Positions 9,191-16,799 of a DNA stretch of 53,208 nt are shown in pieces. This stretch comes from Azospirillum isscasi (lineage in GTDB: Bacteria > Pseudomonadota > Alphaproteobacteria > Azospirillales > Azospirillaceae). Positions within the stretch are counted from its first letter, which is position 1. Each line of letters starts with the position of its first letter. Location of the stretch: positions 1 through 53,208 of the forward strand of contig NZ_JAUJFI010000016.1 of assembly GCF_030849505.1 (NCBI RefSeq), given 5' to 3'. Under the pieces are notes generated by a model that saw only the letters and a list, made by a program, of their open reading frames with translations, ran no database searches and had not been told where the DNA came from. Position numbers and translations under genes: made by a program.

Positions 9191-9772
9191 GTGAGCGACG
9201 ATCAGCCGACCATTGCGCTGGGTGTCCTCGACGGCCAGCACGTGGCGTTTGCCATGCTCGACGGGGAGATCCTGTTCCAGTGCACGGGGGCGAGCGAAGA
9301 GGCCGCGAGAGCCGCCGTGCTTGCCCGCCTTCACCCCGCCGGGGTGGTGGACGTCCACAGCGAATCGCTGGCGCCGGCCACCGGTGCCAGCGGCGCGGCG
9401 GCGGACGGTGCCGATGCTCCGGTGTTCGAGCTGCGCGGCGGCGCCGCGGCGGCGCGCGGACGACCGGACGGGGATGGATTCGTCGTGCTCGCCGGTTCGA
9501 CCGCCCGCGCCTACGGCACCGACGTCAGCCGCGACCGCCCGCTGCGCGACCAGCTCCTGGCGCGCGGCGTGTTGCGGCCAGCCGCCGATCCCAAGCTGCT
9601 GGTCTTTTCCCAAGCGTGGCGGTTCTCCAGCGCGAGTCAAGCCGGTGGCGTCGTGCTCGACCGCAACTGCAGCGGTCCGAACGCCTGGAGGATTCCCGGC
9701 ACCGACCAGACGTTGCGCGATTGGCAGAAGACCAGCCCCGGCGCGCCGCCACGGCACGAGGAGCCGCGCTGA
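9191..9772 (+). CDS. DUF4357-containing protein with the shared N-terminal domain
   Basis: 193 residues from GTG 9191 (GAGGAAG upstream). Residues about 6-45 form a small domain (LGVLDGQHVAFAMLDGEILF, then TGASEEAARAA) that recurs in the next two genes. The C-terminal half matches DUF4357: GFVVLAGSTAR, LRDQLLARGVL, FSSASQAGGVVLDR, TLRDWQK. DUF4357 is often attached to restriction-type proteins. It is 16 nt after the nuclease gene and probably in the same operon. Confidence 0.7.
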   Translation: MSDDQPTIALGVLDGQHVAFAMLDGEILFQCTGASEEAARAAVLARLHPAGVVDVHSESLAPATGASGAAADGADAPVFELRGGAAAARGRPDGDGFVVLAGSTARAYGTDVSRDRPLRDQLLARGVLRPAADPKLLVFSQAWRFSSASQAGGVVLDRNCSGPNAWRIPGTDQTLRDWQKTSPGAPPRHEEPR

Positions 9773-9791
9773 TTCCGCCGTTGTGCCCATA

Positions 9792-9812
9792 GCTCCAGGA
9801 CGAAGCTGGAGC
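9792..9812 (+). terminator. Hairpin between the first and second shared-domain genes
   Basis: GCTCCAG (9792-9798) and CTGGAGC (9806-9812) form a 7-bp stem with a 7-nt loop in the 106-nt gap. There is no T-tract, so it may attenuate rather than end transcription. Confidence 0.3.
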
Positions 9813-9878
9813 CCTGGGTGGGCGCGTGGCCGGTGCAGGGGCTTGAGCGGGTGATCGACATGGATGTGGAGGAGGCGC

Positions 9879-10670
9879 ATGACGGCACACAGGATGACCA
9901 TCGAACTGGATGAGGTCACGATCAGCGCTGGGCTGGTCGACGGCAGTCCCATTGCCGTGGTCCTGTCGGGTGGGGAAACGCTGTTTCAGACGACGGGCGA
10001 GGATGTCGGCGATGCCGTCGACAAAGCGCGCGCACGGCTGGCCAATCGCCATGCCCCGCGAGCCTCGGCCACTGCCGTGCCGGCCCCGGCAGCCATGGTG
10101 GCCGACGGGCCGGGGCGGGTCGCGTCGGGACGCATCCAGGTCCAGCCGCGGACCCGGCGGATTCCCCTGCCGGCCGTCTTTTGTCTGGAGGCCGGCCGGG
10201 AACTCCGTCCCAGGCTCTCCGGCAACGCCGACGACGGCATTTCCCAGGGCTTCCACCAAGTCGACCCAACCCGCAAGAGCCCGATGACGCCGGTCATGCC
10301 CAACATCGCCCGGGCGCGGGCGTCCGGGAACGCCTATCCGGCCCGGCCCGACGAAACCGTCGTGAGCTCGGCTGCCTACCGCGATCTCGTCATGGTCAGC
10401 CACGCCGTTTACGCGCTGCTGAAGGAACGCGGAGCCGTGTGCGCCCAGGACATCGAAGGCGAGGTTGCCGAGCGGGTGTCGAGCCGCTTCGCCGGCACCG
10501 ACGTGGCGAATAAGGTCAGGCCCTGCGTGCTCGACACGCTGCGCGACCTACGCCTCTTCGGGCTCGCCACGGCTCCGGTCCAGGGCGGGTTCCGGCGCAC
10601 GACGCCGTTCCACTTCGTGGACCCGCACACGGTGCCGTTGGCCGACGCGACGGAGACGACGAAGGCATGA
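9879..10670 (+). CDS. Unknown protein with the shared N-terminal domain and helical C-terminus
   Basis: 263 residues; ATG 9879 follows GGAGGA. Residues about 10-45 repeat the small domain (AGLVDGSPIAVVLSGGETLF, TGEDVGDAVDKARARL). A Pro/Ala-rich linker follows, then a helical region (YRDLVMVSHAVYALLKERGA, VRPCVLDTLRDLRLFGLA) that ends in a basic and aromatic stretch (GGFRRTTPFHFVDP). That last part has the look of a winged-helix or small adaptor domain, but no family is recognised. It belongs to the operon after the McrBC-like pair. Confidence 0.65.
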   Translation: MTAHRMTIELDEVTISAGLVDGSPIAVVLSGGETLFQTTGEDVGDAVDKARARLANRHAPRASATAVPAPAAMVADGPGRVASGRIQVQPRTRRIPLPAVFCLEAGRELRPRLSGNADDGISQGFHQVDPTRKSPMTPVMPNIARARASGNAYPARPDETVVSSAAYRDLVMVSHAVYALLKERGAVCAQDIEGEVAERVSSRFAGTDVANKVRPCVLDTLRDLRLFGLATAPVQGGFRRTTPFHFVDPHTVPLADATETTKA

Positions 10671-10701
10671 TGTCAGAAAGCCGAACAGGGAGGATCGCGC
10701 C

Positions 10702-11355
10702 ATGGGCGGGATGATCATCGTGGAAGAGGGTGCGTTGCGGATCGTCGGCGGGCTGGTCGACGGCCGCCCCGTCGCCATCGTCCAGGAGGCCGACGACGTG
10801 CTGTTTCGCGTGTCCGGCAACAGCATCGAGGACGCCGTTGCCGTGGCACGGGCGCGGTTGGGGGCTGGCGGCGGTGTTCCGAGCCAGCGCGCGCCGGTGG
10901 ACGTGCCTGTCGATGCGGCGGCGCCCACGCCGTCCGTGCCGCCGCGCGACCTGCGCGCGTTGCTCCGCGCCGCCGTTGCCGCGTTCGACCCGCTTCGCAG
11001 CGAGGGCGTGACCGAAGGTCCCGGCAAGGACCGCTACCGCAAGATCTATGTGGCGGGCTGGCCGGCCTTGGTGCATTACGAGTTCCTGCCGTCCCACGCC
11101 CGCCGCCACATGGGTGTCGAGTTGCACGTCGAGACGGAGAAGGCCGCCGCGGTTACGGGCATCCTTCCCGCCCTTTGCGCCGTGGTGCGCGATGCCATGC
11201 CCGGGCAGGCGGTGGTGCACGATCCCAATTGGGTCGGCGGCTGCGGACGCCTGCAGGTCGTTTTTCCAGACACGGCGACCGCGGACACACTGGCGCGTGC
11301 CATGCAGCAGTTGATCGTACTCACCCGGCCGCGGGTCGAGGCTGCGCTTCACTAG
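10702..11355 (+). CDS. Unknown protein with the shared N-terminal domain, third copy
   Basis: 217 residues; ATG 10702 is preceded by GGGAGG. The N-terminus carries the third copy of the small domain (GGLVDGRPVAIVQEADDVLF, SGNSIEDAVAVARARL). The C-terminal half (YRKIYVAGWPALVHYEFLP, MGVELHVETEKA) resembles alpha/beta domains found at the ends of some restriction-associated proteins, with mixed strands and a final helix; a definite family cannot be assigned. It closes the operon, followed by a strong hairpin. Confidence 0.65.
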   Translation: MGGMIIVEEGALRIVGGLVDGRPVAIVQEADDVLFRVSGNSIEDAVAVARARLGAGGGVPSQRAPVDVPVDAAAPTPSVPPRDLRALLRAAVAAFDPLRSEGVTEGPGKDRYRKIYVAGWPALVHYEFLPSHARRHMGVELHVETEKAAAVTGILPALCAVVRDAMPGQAVVHDPNWVGGCGRLQVVFPDTATADTLARAMQQLIVLTRPRVEAALH

Positions 11356-11373
11356 CGCGTTTGCCACGAAGGC

Positions 11374-11416
11374 GGAGCCGCCCCGTCGCCGAGTGTGGCG
11401 AAGCGGGAGCGGCTCC
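11374..11416 (+). terminator. Hairpin terminator after the McrBC-like operon
   Basis: GGAGCCG (11374-11380) is the start of a long GC-rich stem that closes with CGGCTCC (11410-11416); inner segments also pair (CGCC with GGCG). It lies between convergent genes (stops at 11355 and 11564) and could serve both. Confidence 0.45.
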
Positions 11417-11563
11417 TTGCCGACGCCCGGCCGCCGCCAGGTCCGGGTGGGCGCCGGGGACGGGCAGCCCACGGCAACGCTTCGAAACCGTTGTCGCGTC
11501 ATCAACGCTGAAATCGTTGCGGCCACGTCGACGCCTCGTCATCAGGCGTGTTCCGTCATCGGC

Positions 11564-11863
11564 TTACCGGAGGTGCTCCCCTCTTGCTAGCCGCGCCAGA
11601 TCATGCGCCGTCACCACGCCAAGCGCCAACAACGCCGCGAGGGCGTCGTTCATGGCCGGTTCGGCCGCCACGCAAGCCTGATCAACGGCCAAACCGTCCA
11701 CCACCTCCCATCCCGCCTCTTCTGTCCGCTGCGCCAGGACCGACCAGACCCACTCGGTACGACCGTCGCCATTCCGAGGCAGCGGATCCACGTGAAGCCT
11801 GAGGCCCGGCCCGACATCCAGCCGCCAGCCCTGGCCAATCATTCGCCAGCCCAGTTCCGTCAT
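11564..11863 (-). CDS. Small unknown protein, second of a coupled pair
   Basis: 99 residues, starting MTELGWRMIGQGWRLDVG. The ATG overlaps the stop of the upstream gene (ATGA, 11860-11863), so the two are translationally coupled. It is Trp-rich in the first half and ends in a helix (LAALLALGVVTAHDLARLAR). It looks like a small soluble island protein; no family recognised. Confidence 0.5.
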   Translation of the reverse strand: MTELGWRMIGQGWRLDVGPGLRLHVDPLPRNGDGRTEWVWSVLAQRTEEAGWEVVDGLAVDQACVAAEPAMNDALAALLALGVVTAHDLARLARGEHLR

Positions 11864-12144
11864 GGGACGACGGACCGCGCCAGGGCGGCACGCTCATGGC
11901 CGCTCAGGCGTGCGAGTAGTGCCGCTTCCGCGTCGGCCATGGCGGCCGTCGCCGTTGCCGCGTCCCCGCTGAACGGCCGGTCCGGGCTAGGCGGCTTCGC
12001 GCCCCAGTTCCATGATGTGGCGGTCGGATGCGAATTAGGAGATGCCCAAAGAAACCAGCCGCGCCAGGCCGCCGCCATGTGGCCGAGTTCCGGCGGGTCG
12101 CAGGCCAACGGCCGCCAGTGCAGCAGAAGTTGCCCGTCCGACAT
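11860..12144 (-). CDS. Small unknown protein, first of a coupled pair
   Basis: 94 residues from ATG 12144, chosen because GGAGGCGGCTG sits directly upstream. The sequence starts MSDGQLLLHWRPLACDPPEL, has several Trp residues and ends in a helical Ala/Leu segment (AAMADAEAALLARLSGHERA). Its pairing with the next gene through an ATGA overlap argues that both are real. Function unknown. The 281 nt up to the gene at 12426 hold no convincing gene. Confidence 0.5.
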   Translation of the reverse strand: MSDGQLLLHWRPLACDPPELGHMAAAWRGWFLWASPNSHPTATSWNWGAKPPSPDRPFSGDAATATAAMADAEAALLARLSGHERAALARSVVP

Positions 12145-12425
12145 CAGCCGCCTCCACCCGAAGGAGTTTCCTATTCCAACCCTCCGCAACGGGGCCAGCC
12201 GCCATGGCGGTGTGCGGCACGATCTCCGTCCAGGTCTGCGCCGTGAGGGACGGTCGCGATGTTCCTGGCCCCAAACTATGCGAGGTGGGTCCATCATACC
12301 GAACAGCCTGTCACCTGACATGCCGCCGCTGTCATGCACTCTTTCGCTTTGGGACGCCGGCGGTATCAGCGGGTATCCCGGTGTGCCGTTGTCCAGCGTC
12401 CGCCGGATGGTGAACGTCCTTTCGG

Positions 12426-12851
12426 TCAGACGTTCTGGCGACGACGCGCCGGTACCCTGATCCGCCCGCGCAGGCCGGCGGTCGCGGCGGCACTGACCAA
12501 CTCGGTCAGGATCGCACCCAGGCCGTACAACGTCGCCGCCTTGATCACAACCGGGCGATCGCCAGGATCGGCCAGCGCCGCGCGGATCCTGTGGCCCTGC
12601 ACCACCAGGGCGGCGACGCTCTCGAAAATGCGTCTCTCGCGCAGATCATGGCTGCGGGCGGCGAAGAAGGCCTCGGCGTTGCGCCGCTCGGTCGTCGTCA
12701 GTTCGGCGGCGACGCGTGACGGCAGGCCGTCGGCATCCAGGGGCAGCGTGGCGACGACCCGTTGCCGATTCCGGCCGATCGCGGGGTCGTAGCGGACGCT
12801 GATCACCTGAAGGCATCCAGATCCACGCTTGCCCCTGCGCTCGCGGATCAT
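12426..12851 (-). CDS. Unknown basic protein
   Basis: 141 residues from ATG 12851 with GGAGG upstream. It starts MIRERRGKRGSGCLQVISVR and contains RQRVVATLPLDADGLPSRVA and a long helical middle (RNAEAFFAARSHDLRERRIF). The net charge is strongly positive, compatible with nucleic acid binding, which is inference only. Its upstream region is shared with the divergent small gene at 13586. Confidence 0.55.
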   Translation of the reverse strand: MIRERRGKRGSGCLQVISVRYDPAIGRNRQRVVATLPLDADGLPSRVAAELTTTERRNAEAFFAARSHDLRERRIFESVAALVVQGHRIRAALADPGDRPVVIKAATLYGLGAILTELVSAAATAGLRGRIRVPARRRQNV

Positions 12852-13212
12852 CGCAGTCCTCCGGTCGCCGGGCGTGAGGCGGGCGGTTCCCGTCCGCCGG
12901 CGGACGGGGCTGGACAGCCGGCGGACCGGCGTTGTCCGCCTTTTCCGGAAAGCGTCACCGCCGTGCTCCAGTCCGCCGCACTCGCCGCCATCGCCATCCT
13001 CCTCATCCGCTCATCGGTGCGCCGCGAATATGGGTTCGGCCCGCTTCCGGCATCCCTCGCCGTCTCTCCATTTCCTCACCCTAGAGCGGGCGGCGGGGAT
13101 CGCGATGGCCCTCGCCGAGGGGCGTCGCCTTTCCTCCCTTGTTCTTCCAATTCGACGGATTCATTGATTCAGAGAGCGAAAAGCCACGTCCGATCAATCG
13201 ATTGCCAACGCC
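12852..13212. other. Intergenic stretch without a gene
   Basis: Between the divergent genes at 12851 and 13586 no frame shows protein-like composition. This first part holds no repeat that I can see and is the likely promoter area of the leftward gene; the second part (13213-13511) holds the repeats listed separately. Confidence 0.5.
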
Positions 13213-13322
13213 ATTCCGGCGTCTGTTCGGGGGATTCCCGGCATTCGTTCGGAGGGATCCCGGCATCTGTTCGGAAGGGTTCCGGCATTCGTTCGGGGCC
13301 ATCCCGGCATCCATTCGGGGGC
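13213..13322 (+). repeat. Five tandem copies of a 21-23 bp repeat
   Basis: Units at 13213-13233, 13234-13256, 13257-13278, 13279-13300 and 13301-13322 follow the consensus ATYCCGGCATYYGTTCGGRG. A sixth, broken unit may follow. The period is about two helical turns, so a bound protein would contact one face of the DNA. It is not CRISPR-like: there are no spacers. Confidence 0.75.
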
Positions 13323-13411
13323 ATCCCCGAGCGGGGCCGCCATCGGCGGACGAAATCCGGCAAAGGCGGACGAAAGCGGTCCGCAACCCCTTGATCCGGC
13401 TAAGACAGAGC

Positions 13412-13436
13412 AATCATCGAAGAGTCATCGATGATT
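13412..13436. promoter_or_regulatory. Perfect inverted repeat with 7-bp spacer
   Basis: AATCATCGA (13412-13420) and TCGATGATT (13428-13436) are exact reverse complements separated by AGAGTCA. The 9-bp arms and 7-bp spacer match the layout of a tyrosine recombinase core site as well as an operator. Two recombinase genes lie downstream. Confidence 0.5.
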
Positions 13437-13491
13437 CCGGCAAACGCGGTCAGCGGGAGTGGCGTCACTTTTTCGGAGACGCTGCGCCGGA

Positions 13492-13511
13492 ACGGCCCCA
13501 TATGGTCGGCG
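13492..13511 (+). promoter_or_regulatory. Repeated palindromic site, copy 1
   Basis: ACGGCCCCATATGGTCGGCG is centred on CCATATGG and differs by one base from 14056-14075. It lies 75 nt before the gene at 13586. Identical placement before two nearby genes suggests a common regulator. Confidence 0.5.
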
Positions 13512-13585
13512 GCGACGCGACGCATTCCGCCAGCCAGTCCTCCTTGACCCGCCGTACCGCACGGCGGCCATCGTGGAGGAGCAAC

Positions 13586-13981
13586 ATGACGACCGCCCAA
13601 TCGCTCGAAGCCCTCGCCCGGCTCATCACCCGCAGCGCCGTCCTGGGGCGCGCGATCCATCCGCTGCTCGACGGCCCGGCGCCGTCCGAGGCGCTCCGAT
13701 GCCGGATCATGGAACTGGCAGGCCTCTGCGACCGGGTGCAGGACCGGAACGTCGACGACGAGGACGACGACCCTGACGATCGCTACGAAGCGGCCTTCGA
13801 CGCCGCCCTGCGTCGACAGGCCGAGCAGCGCGCCGTCGAGGCCCAGGTTCTCGACCTTCTTCAGGCGATGACCGAGGACGCCGTCGTCAGTGGCCGCCTC
13901 GCCGCCCCCCACCAGCACCTCGAGATCACCATCACGGTGCATGACCGCCCGCGCACGGGACGGGTGGCGGTCCTTCGCTGA
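13586..13981 (+). CDS. Small acidic unknown protein
   Basis: 131 residues; ATG 13586 follows GGAGGAGCAAC. The N-terminus is helical (SLEALARLITRSAVLGRAIH), the middle has an acidic patch (DDEDDDPDDRY), and the C-terminus looks beta-rich (LEITITVHDRPRTGRVAVLR). No family recognised. It shares the CCATATGG site with the HTH gene downstream, suggesting common control with the recombinase module. Confidence 0.6.
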   Translation: MTTAQSLEALARLITRSAVLGRAIHPLLDGPAPSEALRCRIMELAGLCDRVQDRNVDDEDDDPDDRYEAAFDAALRRQAEQRAVEAQVLDLLQAMTEDAVVSGRLAAPHQHLEITITVHDRPRTGRVAVLR

Positions 13982-14009
13982 CGCCGGACGTCCCCGTCGC
14001 GGCGCGACC

Positions 14010-14038
14010 GCAGGACGCCGAAGAAATCGGCGTCCTGC
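14010..14038. terminator. Perfect 12-bp hairpin
   Basis: GCAGGACGCCGA (14010-14021) pairs exactly with TCGGCGTCCTGC (14027-14038), loop AGAAA, 29 nt after the stop of the gene at 13586. It lacks a T-run, but stem length and position fit a terminator. Confidence 0.55.
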
Positions 14039-14055
14039 ACCCGCCTCCTCTGTCC

Positions 14056-14075
14056 ACGGCCCCATATGGCCGGCG
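14056..14075 (+). promoter_or_regulatory. Repeated palindromic site, copy 2
   Basis: ACGGCCCCATATGGCCGGCG, one mismatch to 13492-13511, sits only 21 nt before the HTH gene's ATG. Being next to a DNA-binding protein gene makes autoregulation the simplest reading. Confidence 0.5.
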
Positions 14076-14095
14076 CAACAGAGGAGGAGGACCCG

Positions 14096-14386
14096 ATGTC
14101 TCTTGATCAGCTCTGGTACAGCCTCGACGAGGCTGCCGACCGGTATGGCGTGACGCGGCGGGCTGTCGAACGCTGGGCGCGGGACGGACGCATCGTCGTC
14201 ACCACGCTGGCCGGCACCACCCGCCGCATCAGCGCTGCGTCGCTCCTGGCGTTCGAACAGGCGAACCGGGCGGTGACGCTGCCGCCCGCGCTCACACCCG
14301 ACGATGCCGGCCCCTCCGGGAACACCGGCGGGGATACGAAAGGCAAGCGCGTCCGTCCCTCGACCAAGCCGCGCCGGCCGCGCTGA
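14096..14386 (+). CDS. Excisionase/MerR-type helix-turn-helix protein
   Basis: 96 residues; GAGGAGGAGG precedes ATG 14096. Residues about 8-50 read WYSLDEAADRYGVTRRAVER then WARDGRIVVTTLAGTTRRI, the pattern of the HTH_17/excisionase family (helix-turn-helix plus small wing). The C-terminal 35 residues are Pro/Gly/Lys-rich and basic. Located 218 nt before two recombinase genes, it is likely a recombination directionality factor or a repressor of that module. Confidence 0.75.
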   Translation: MSLDQLWYSLDEAADRYGVTRRAVERWARDGRIVVTTLAGTTRRISAASLLAFEQANRAVTLPPALTPDDAGPSGNTGGDTKGKRVRPSTKPRRPR

Positions 14387-14408
14387 CGCGCCGACGCGGA
14401 TGGTCGTC

Positions 14409-14434
14409 GATTGTCGTGGATTGTCGCTGATTTT
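14409..14434 (+). repeat. 10-bp direct repeats, cluster 1
   Basis: GATTGTCGTG (14409-14418), GATTGTCGCT (14419-14428) and a partial GATTTT follow each other without gap. The same unit recurs 81 nt on in cluster 2, in the same orientation. Confidence 0.6.
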
Positions 14435-14514
14435 CCAATCACTTGGGCCGGCTCGGGACAAGGGGTGAAAAACAATGGGGCCTTTTCCCCCATCCCCTGT
14501 CCCGAATGTGCGTA

Positions 14515-14553
14515 GATGTCGCGGATTGTCGTGGATCGTCGCGCATTGTCGGC
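14515..14553 (+). repeat. 10-bp direct repeats, cluster 2
   Basis: GATGTCGCG, GATTGTCGTG, GATCGTCGCG and CATTGTCGGC are contiguous. They end 50 nt before the first recombinase start. Between the two clusters lies a small hairpin (GGGG, CCTTTT, CCCC). Iteron-like helical phasing suggests binding sites for the recombinases or the HTH protein. Confidence 0.6.
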
Positions 14554-14603
14554 CCCCTTGCCGTCCCGAAGCCTTTCGCGTCGGGAGAAACCAGGAGGAC
14601 CGT

Positions 14604-16799
14604 ATGACGGAACCGCTCACGTTGCCCCGCCGCGATGCGCCGGGCGCCCTGTCGCCGGATTGGCGTCGCCTGTGCGACGCCCGCGCGGCGCTCGGCACGA
14701 TTCCGGGACCGCTGTCCACCACCGCGCGCTGGTGCAGCGCCAATGGCGTCGAGCCCTCCTCCGTCGACGAGGGCGTGCTGAACGCGGTGGCCGACCATCT
14801 GACGACCGCCGGAACCTGGACCGACCGCAAGGAAGCCTACCGGCAGGTGCGGACCTATTGGAACGCTGCCGCGAAGAAGGTCCCCGGCTGGCCGCAGGCG
14901 ATCGTGCAGGCCCCGCCGCAGCCGCCCAGGCCCCAGACCTCCGCTGTGGTTCGCCCGACGGCTCGGACGCTCGAGGATCTCCGGCAGGTCGTCGCCTCGT
15001 CCCCTCTGGTGGCTGACAGCGACCGGCCCGCGCTGGTCAGCGCGATCACCAGCGCCGCGCGCTGGCTGGGGCGTCCGCCCGGCGAGTTGCCGGCCAGCCT
15101 GCGGTCGCTCGATCCGCAGCTCAAGGCGCTCGCCAGTCAGCATGCCGCGCTCGGGGTGTCCCGAAAGACGGTGAAGAACGTCAAGTCGCTGCTGCGCAAG
15201 GCTCTGGACCTCGTCGCTCCGCGACCGGCCCTGCTTCCGGTGAGCGACCCGAGCGCCCTGACGCCGGAATGGCGGGCGCTGTGGACGGCGTGGCGGGCGA
15301 CGGTGCCCCGCGCCTATGGCCCGCTGTCCTTCCTGATGCGCCACTGCTCCGACGTGGGGATCGCCCCGGACGCCGTCGACGACGCCGCCGCCGCCGCGGT
15401 GGCCGACCGCATGATGGCCTGCGGCTGCCGCAAGGATCTGACCGTGGCGATCCGCCACGTCCGGGGGTACTGGAACCAGGCGGTGGAGACCGTCCCCGGC
15501 TGGCCGAGCCGACGCCTGACGCTCGGGCTCGCCGACAAGGGGCCGGTCAGCCTGCCGCTGACCGCGTTCCCGCCGGCCTTCCAGCGCAGCATCTCGGATT
15601 TGCTCGTCGTGGCACGCACCGGGTACCAGCCCGGCGTGACGGGGCTGCGCGCAAAAGCCGAGGCGCTAAAACACCTCGTCAACAAGGTCGATGGCCGCCG
15701 TAAATCTGACGGCGGCGGACTTAAGCAGCTTCGCGATGCTTCTATCGAAGAACTGGGTGATTTCGTACGACGCTTCGCATCCTGGGCTGTCCACCACGGC
15801 CATAGGAAGCTGGAAGACCTGCGTGCCATCAGCGACGTCATCAACGGCGATGTGTTCTCGGCGTGGTACGATGCCTACTGCGACGAGCATGTCCCCGCTG
15901 GTGAGGTGAGATTGCCGCGCAAGGCGGCCAAGACGCTGCACAACGCCTGTGGTTTCGTCGCTATGGCCGCCATACGTCTGCCGCCGGAGGCCAACCCGGT
16001 GGTAGTCGACCTTCTTCCTCTGATCAAGTGCGCCCGCGCGCAACATAGAATTTCCTGCGACCTGACTCCGGAGAACCAGCGGAAGCTCGTCCAGTTCTCC
16101 ACCCCTGAGAATCTGCGCGCGCTGCATGAGATGCCGATCCGTGTAATGGAGCGCCTGGAAAGCGAGCGGCGGTCCCAAACCGCTGCGGGGGAAACGCCGA
16201 TCACGCCGCGCATGGCGCTGACCGCGGCGGTGGCGATGGGGGTGCTGCTGCTCAACAGCCTGCCGGTGCGGGTGTGGACCCTCAGCGGAACTCGCCTCGA
16301 CAACGTCCAGTGGCCGTTGTCCCGCCACGCCAATGGCGCGGTCGCGTACGAGGCGCGGCAAACCAAGGGGAACGTTGCCGTGCGTGCAGTGCTGAAACCA
16401 TGGAAGATGGCGTTGCTGGGAATCTACCGCACCCACTACCGCCCGCTGCTCGGCGATGCCGGCAGCCCCTTCCTCTTCCCCCGGCACGGGGAGGGCAGGC
16501 CGATGCGGGCGGCGGCGTTTTCCGGACTCATTTCGCGGGTGGTCGCGCGCGAAACCGGTCTGAAGATGAACCCGCACCTATGGCGTCACCTCGCCACCAA
16601 GCTGCTGCTGGATGAGGACCCGCGCTATCAGGACACGGTGAGCCGTCTTCTCGGCCATCATGGGGCGGGGCGCCGCGAATATGGCGGTGTGTCGCAGGAT
16701 CAGGCTGCGGCCGCGCTGGAGACCGCGGTCGATCGGGTCAGGGAACGCACCCCCGGCCACACGCGTCGGACGGCGAAAGCCGGACGGAGGCCGTCGTGA
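14604..16799 (+). CDS. Tyrosine recombinase, first of a pair
   Basis: 731 residues; AGGAGGACCGT precedes ATG 14604. The catalytic set is complete: Arg556 (SLPVRVW), His658-x-x-Arg661 (PHLWRHL), His685 (LLGHHGAG), Tyr693 (REYGG). Residues 1-330 contain two similar halves (compare RQVRTYWNAAAKKVPGWP with RHVRGYWNQAVETVPGWP), an internal duplication in the N-terminal region. The stop overlaps the next gene's GTG by 4 nt. With its partner it forms a recombinase-pair module that may once have moved on its own before or after entering the island. Confidence 0.88.
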   Translation: MTEPLTLPRRDAPGALSPDWRRLCDARAALGTIPGPLSTTARWCSANGVEPSSVDEGVLNAVADHLTTAGTWTDRKEAYRQVRTYWNAAAKKVPGWPQAIVQAPPQPPRPQTSAVVRPTARTLEDLRQVVASSPLVADSDRPALVSAITSAARWLGRPPGELPASLRSLDPQLKALASQHAALGVSRKTVKNVKSLLRKALDLVAPRPALLPVSDPSALTPEWRALWTAWRATVPRAYGPLSFLMRHCSDVGIAPDAVDDAAAAAVADRMMACGCRKDLTVAIRHVRGYWNQAVETVPGWPSRRLTLGLADKGPVSLPLTAFPPAFQRSISDLLVVARTGYQPGVTGLRAKAEALKHLVNKVDGRRKSDGGGLKQLRDASIEELGDFVRRFASWAVHHGHRKLEDLRAISDVINGDVFSAWYDAYCDEHVPAGEVRLPRKAAKTLHNACGFVAMAAIRLPPEANPVVVDLLPLIKCARAQHRISCDLTPENQRKLVQFSTPENLRALHEMPIRVMERLESERRSQTAAGETPITPRMALTAAVAMGVLLLNSLPVRVWTLSGTRLDNVQWPLSRHANGAVAYEARQTKGNVAVRAVLKPWKMALLGIYRTHYRPLLGDAGSPFLFPRHGEGRPMRAAAFSGLISRVVARETGLKMNPHLWRHLATKLLLDEDPRYQDTVSRLLGHHGAGRREYGGVSQDQAAAALETAVDRVRERTPGHTRRTAKAGRRPS

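Noticed and set aside
12145..12425. Small minus-strand frames between the genes at 11860 and 12426
   Set aside because: Several overlapping frames are open, but none has a ribosome binding site or convincing composition; I prefer to leave the gap empty.
13213..13322. CRISPR array
   Set aside because: Repeat units are contiguous without unique spacers, and no cas genes are present.
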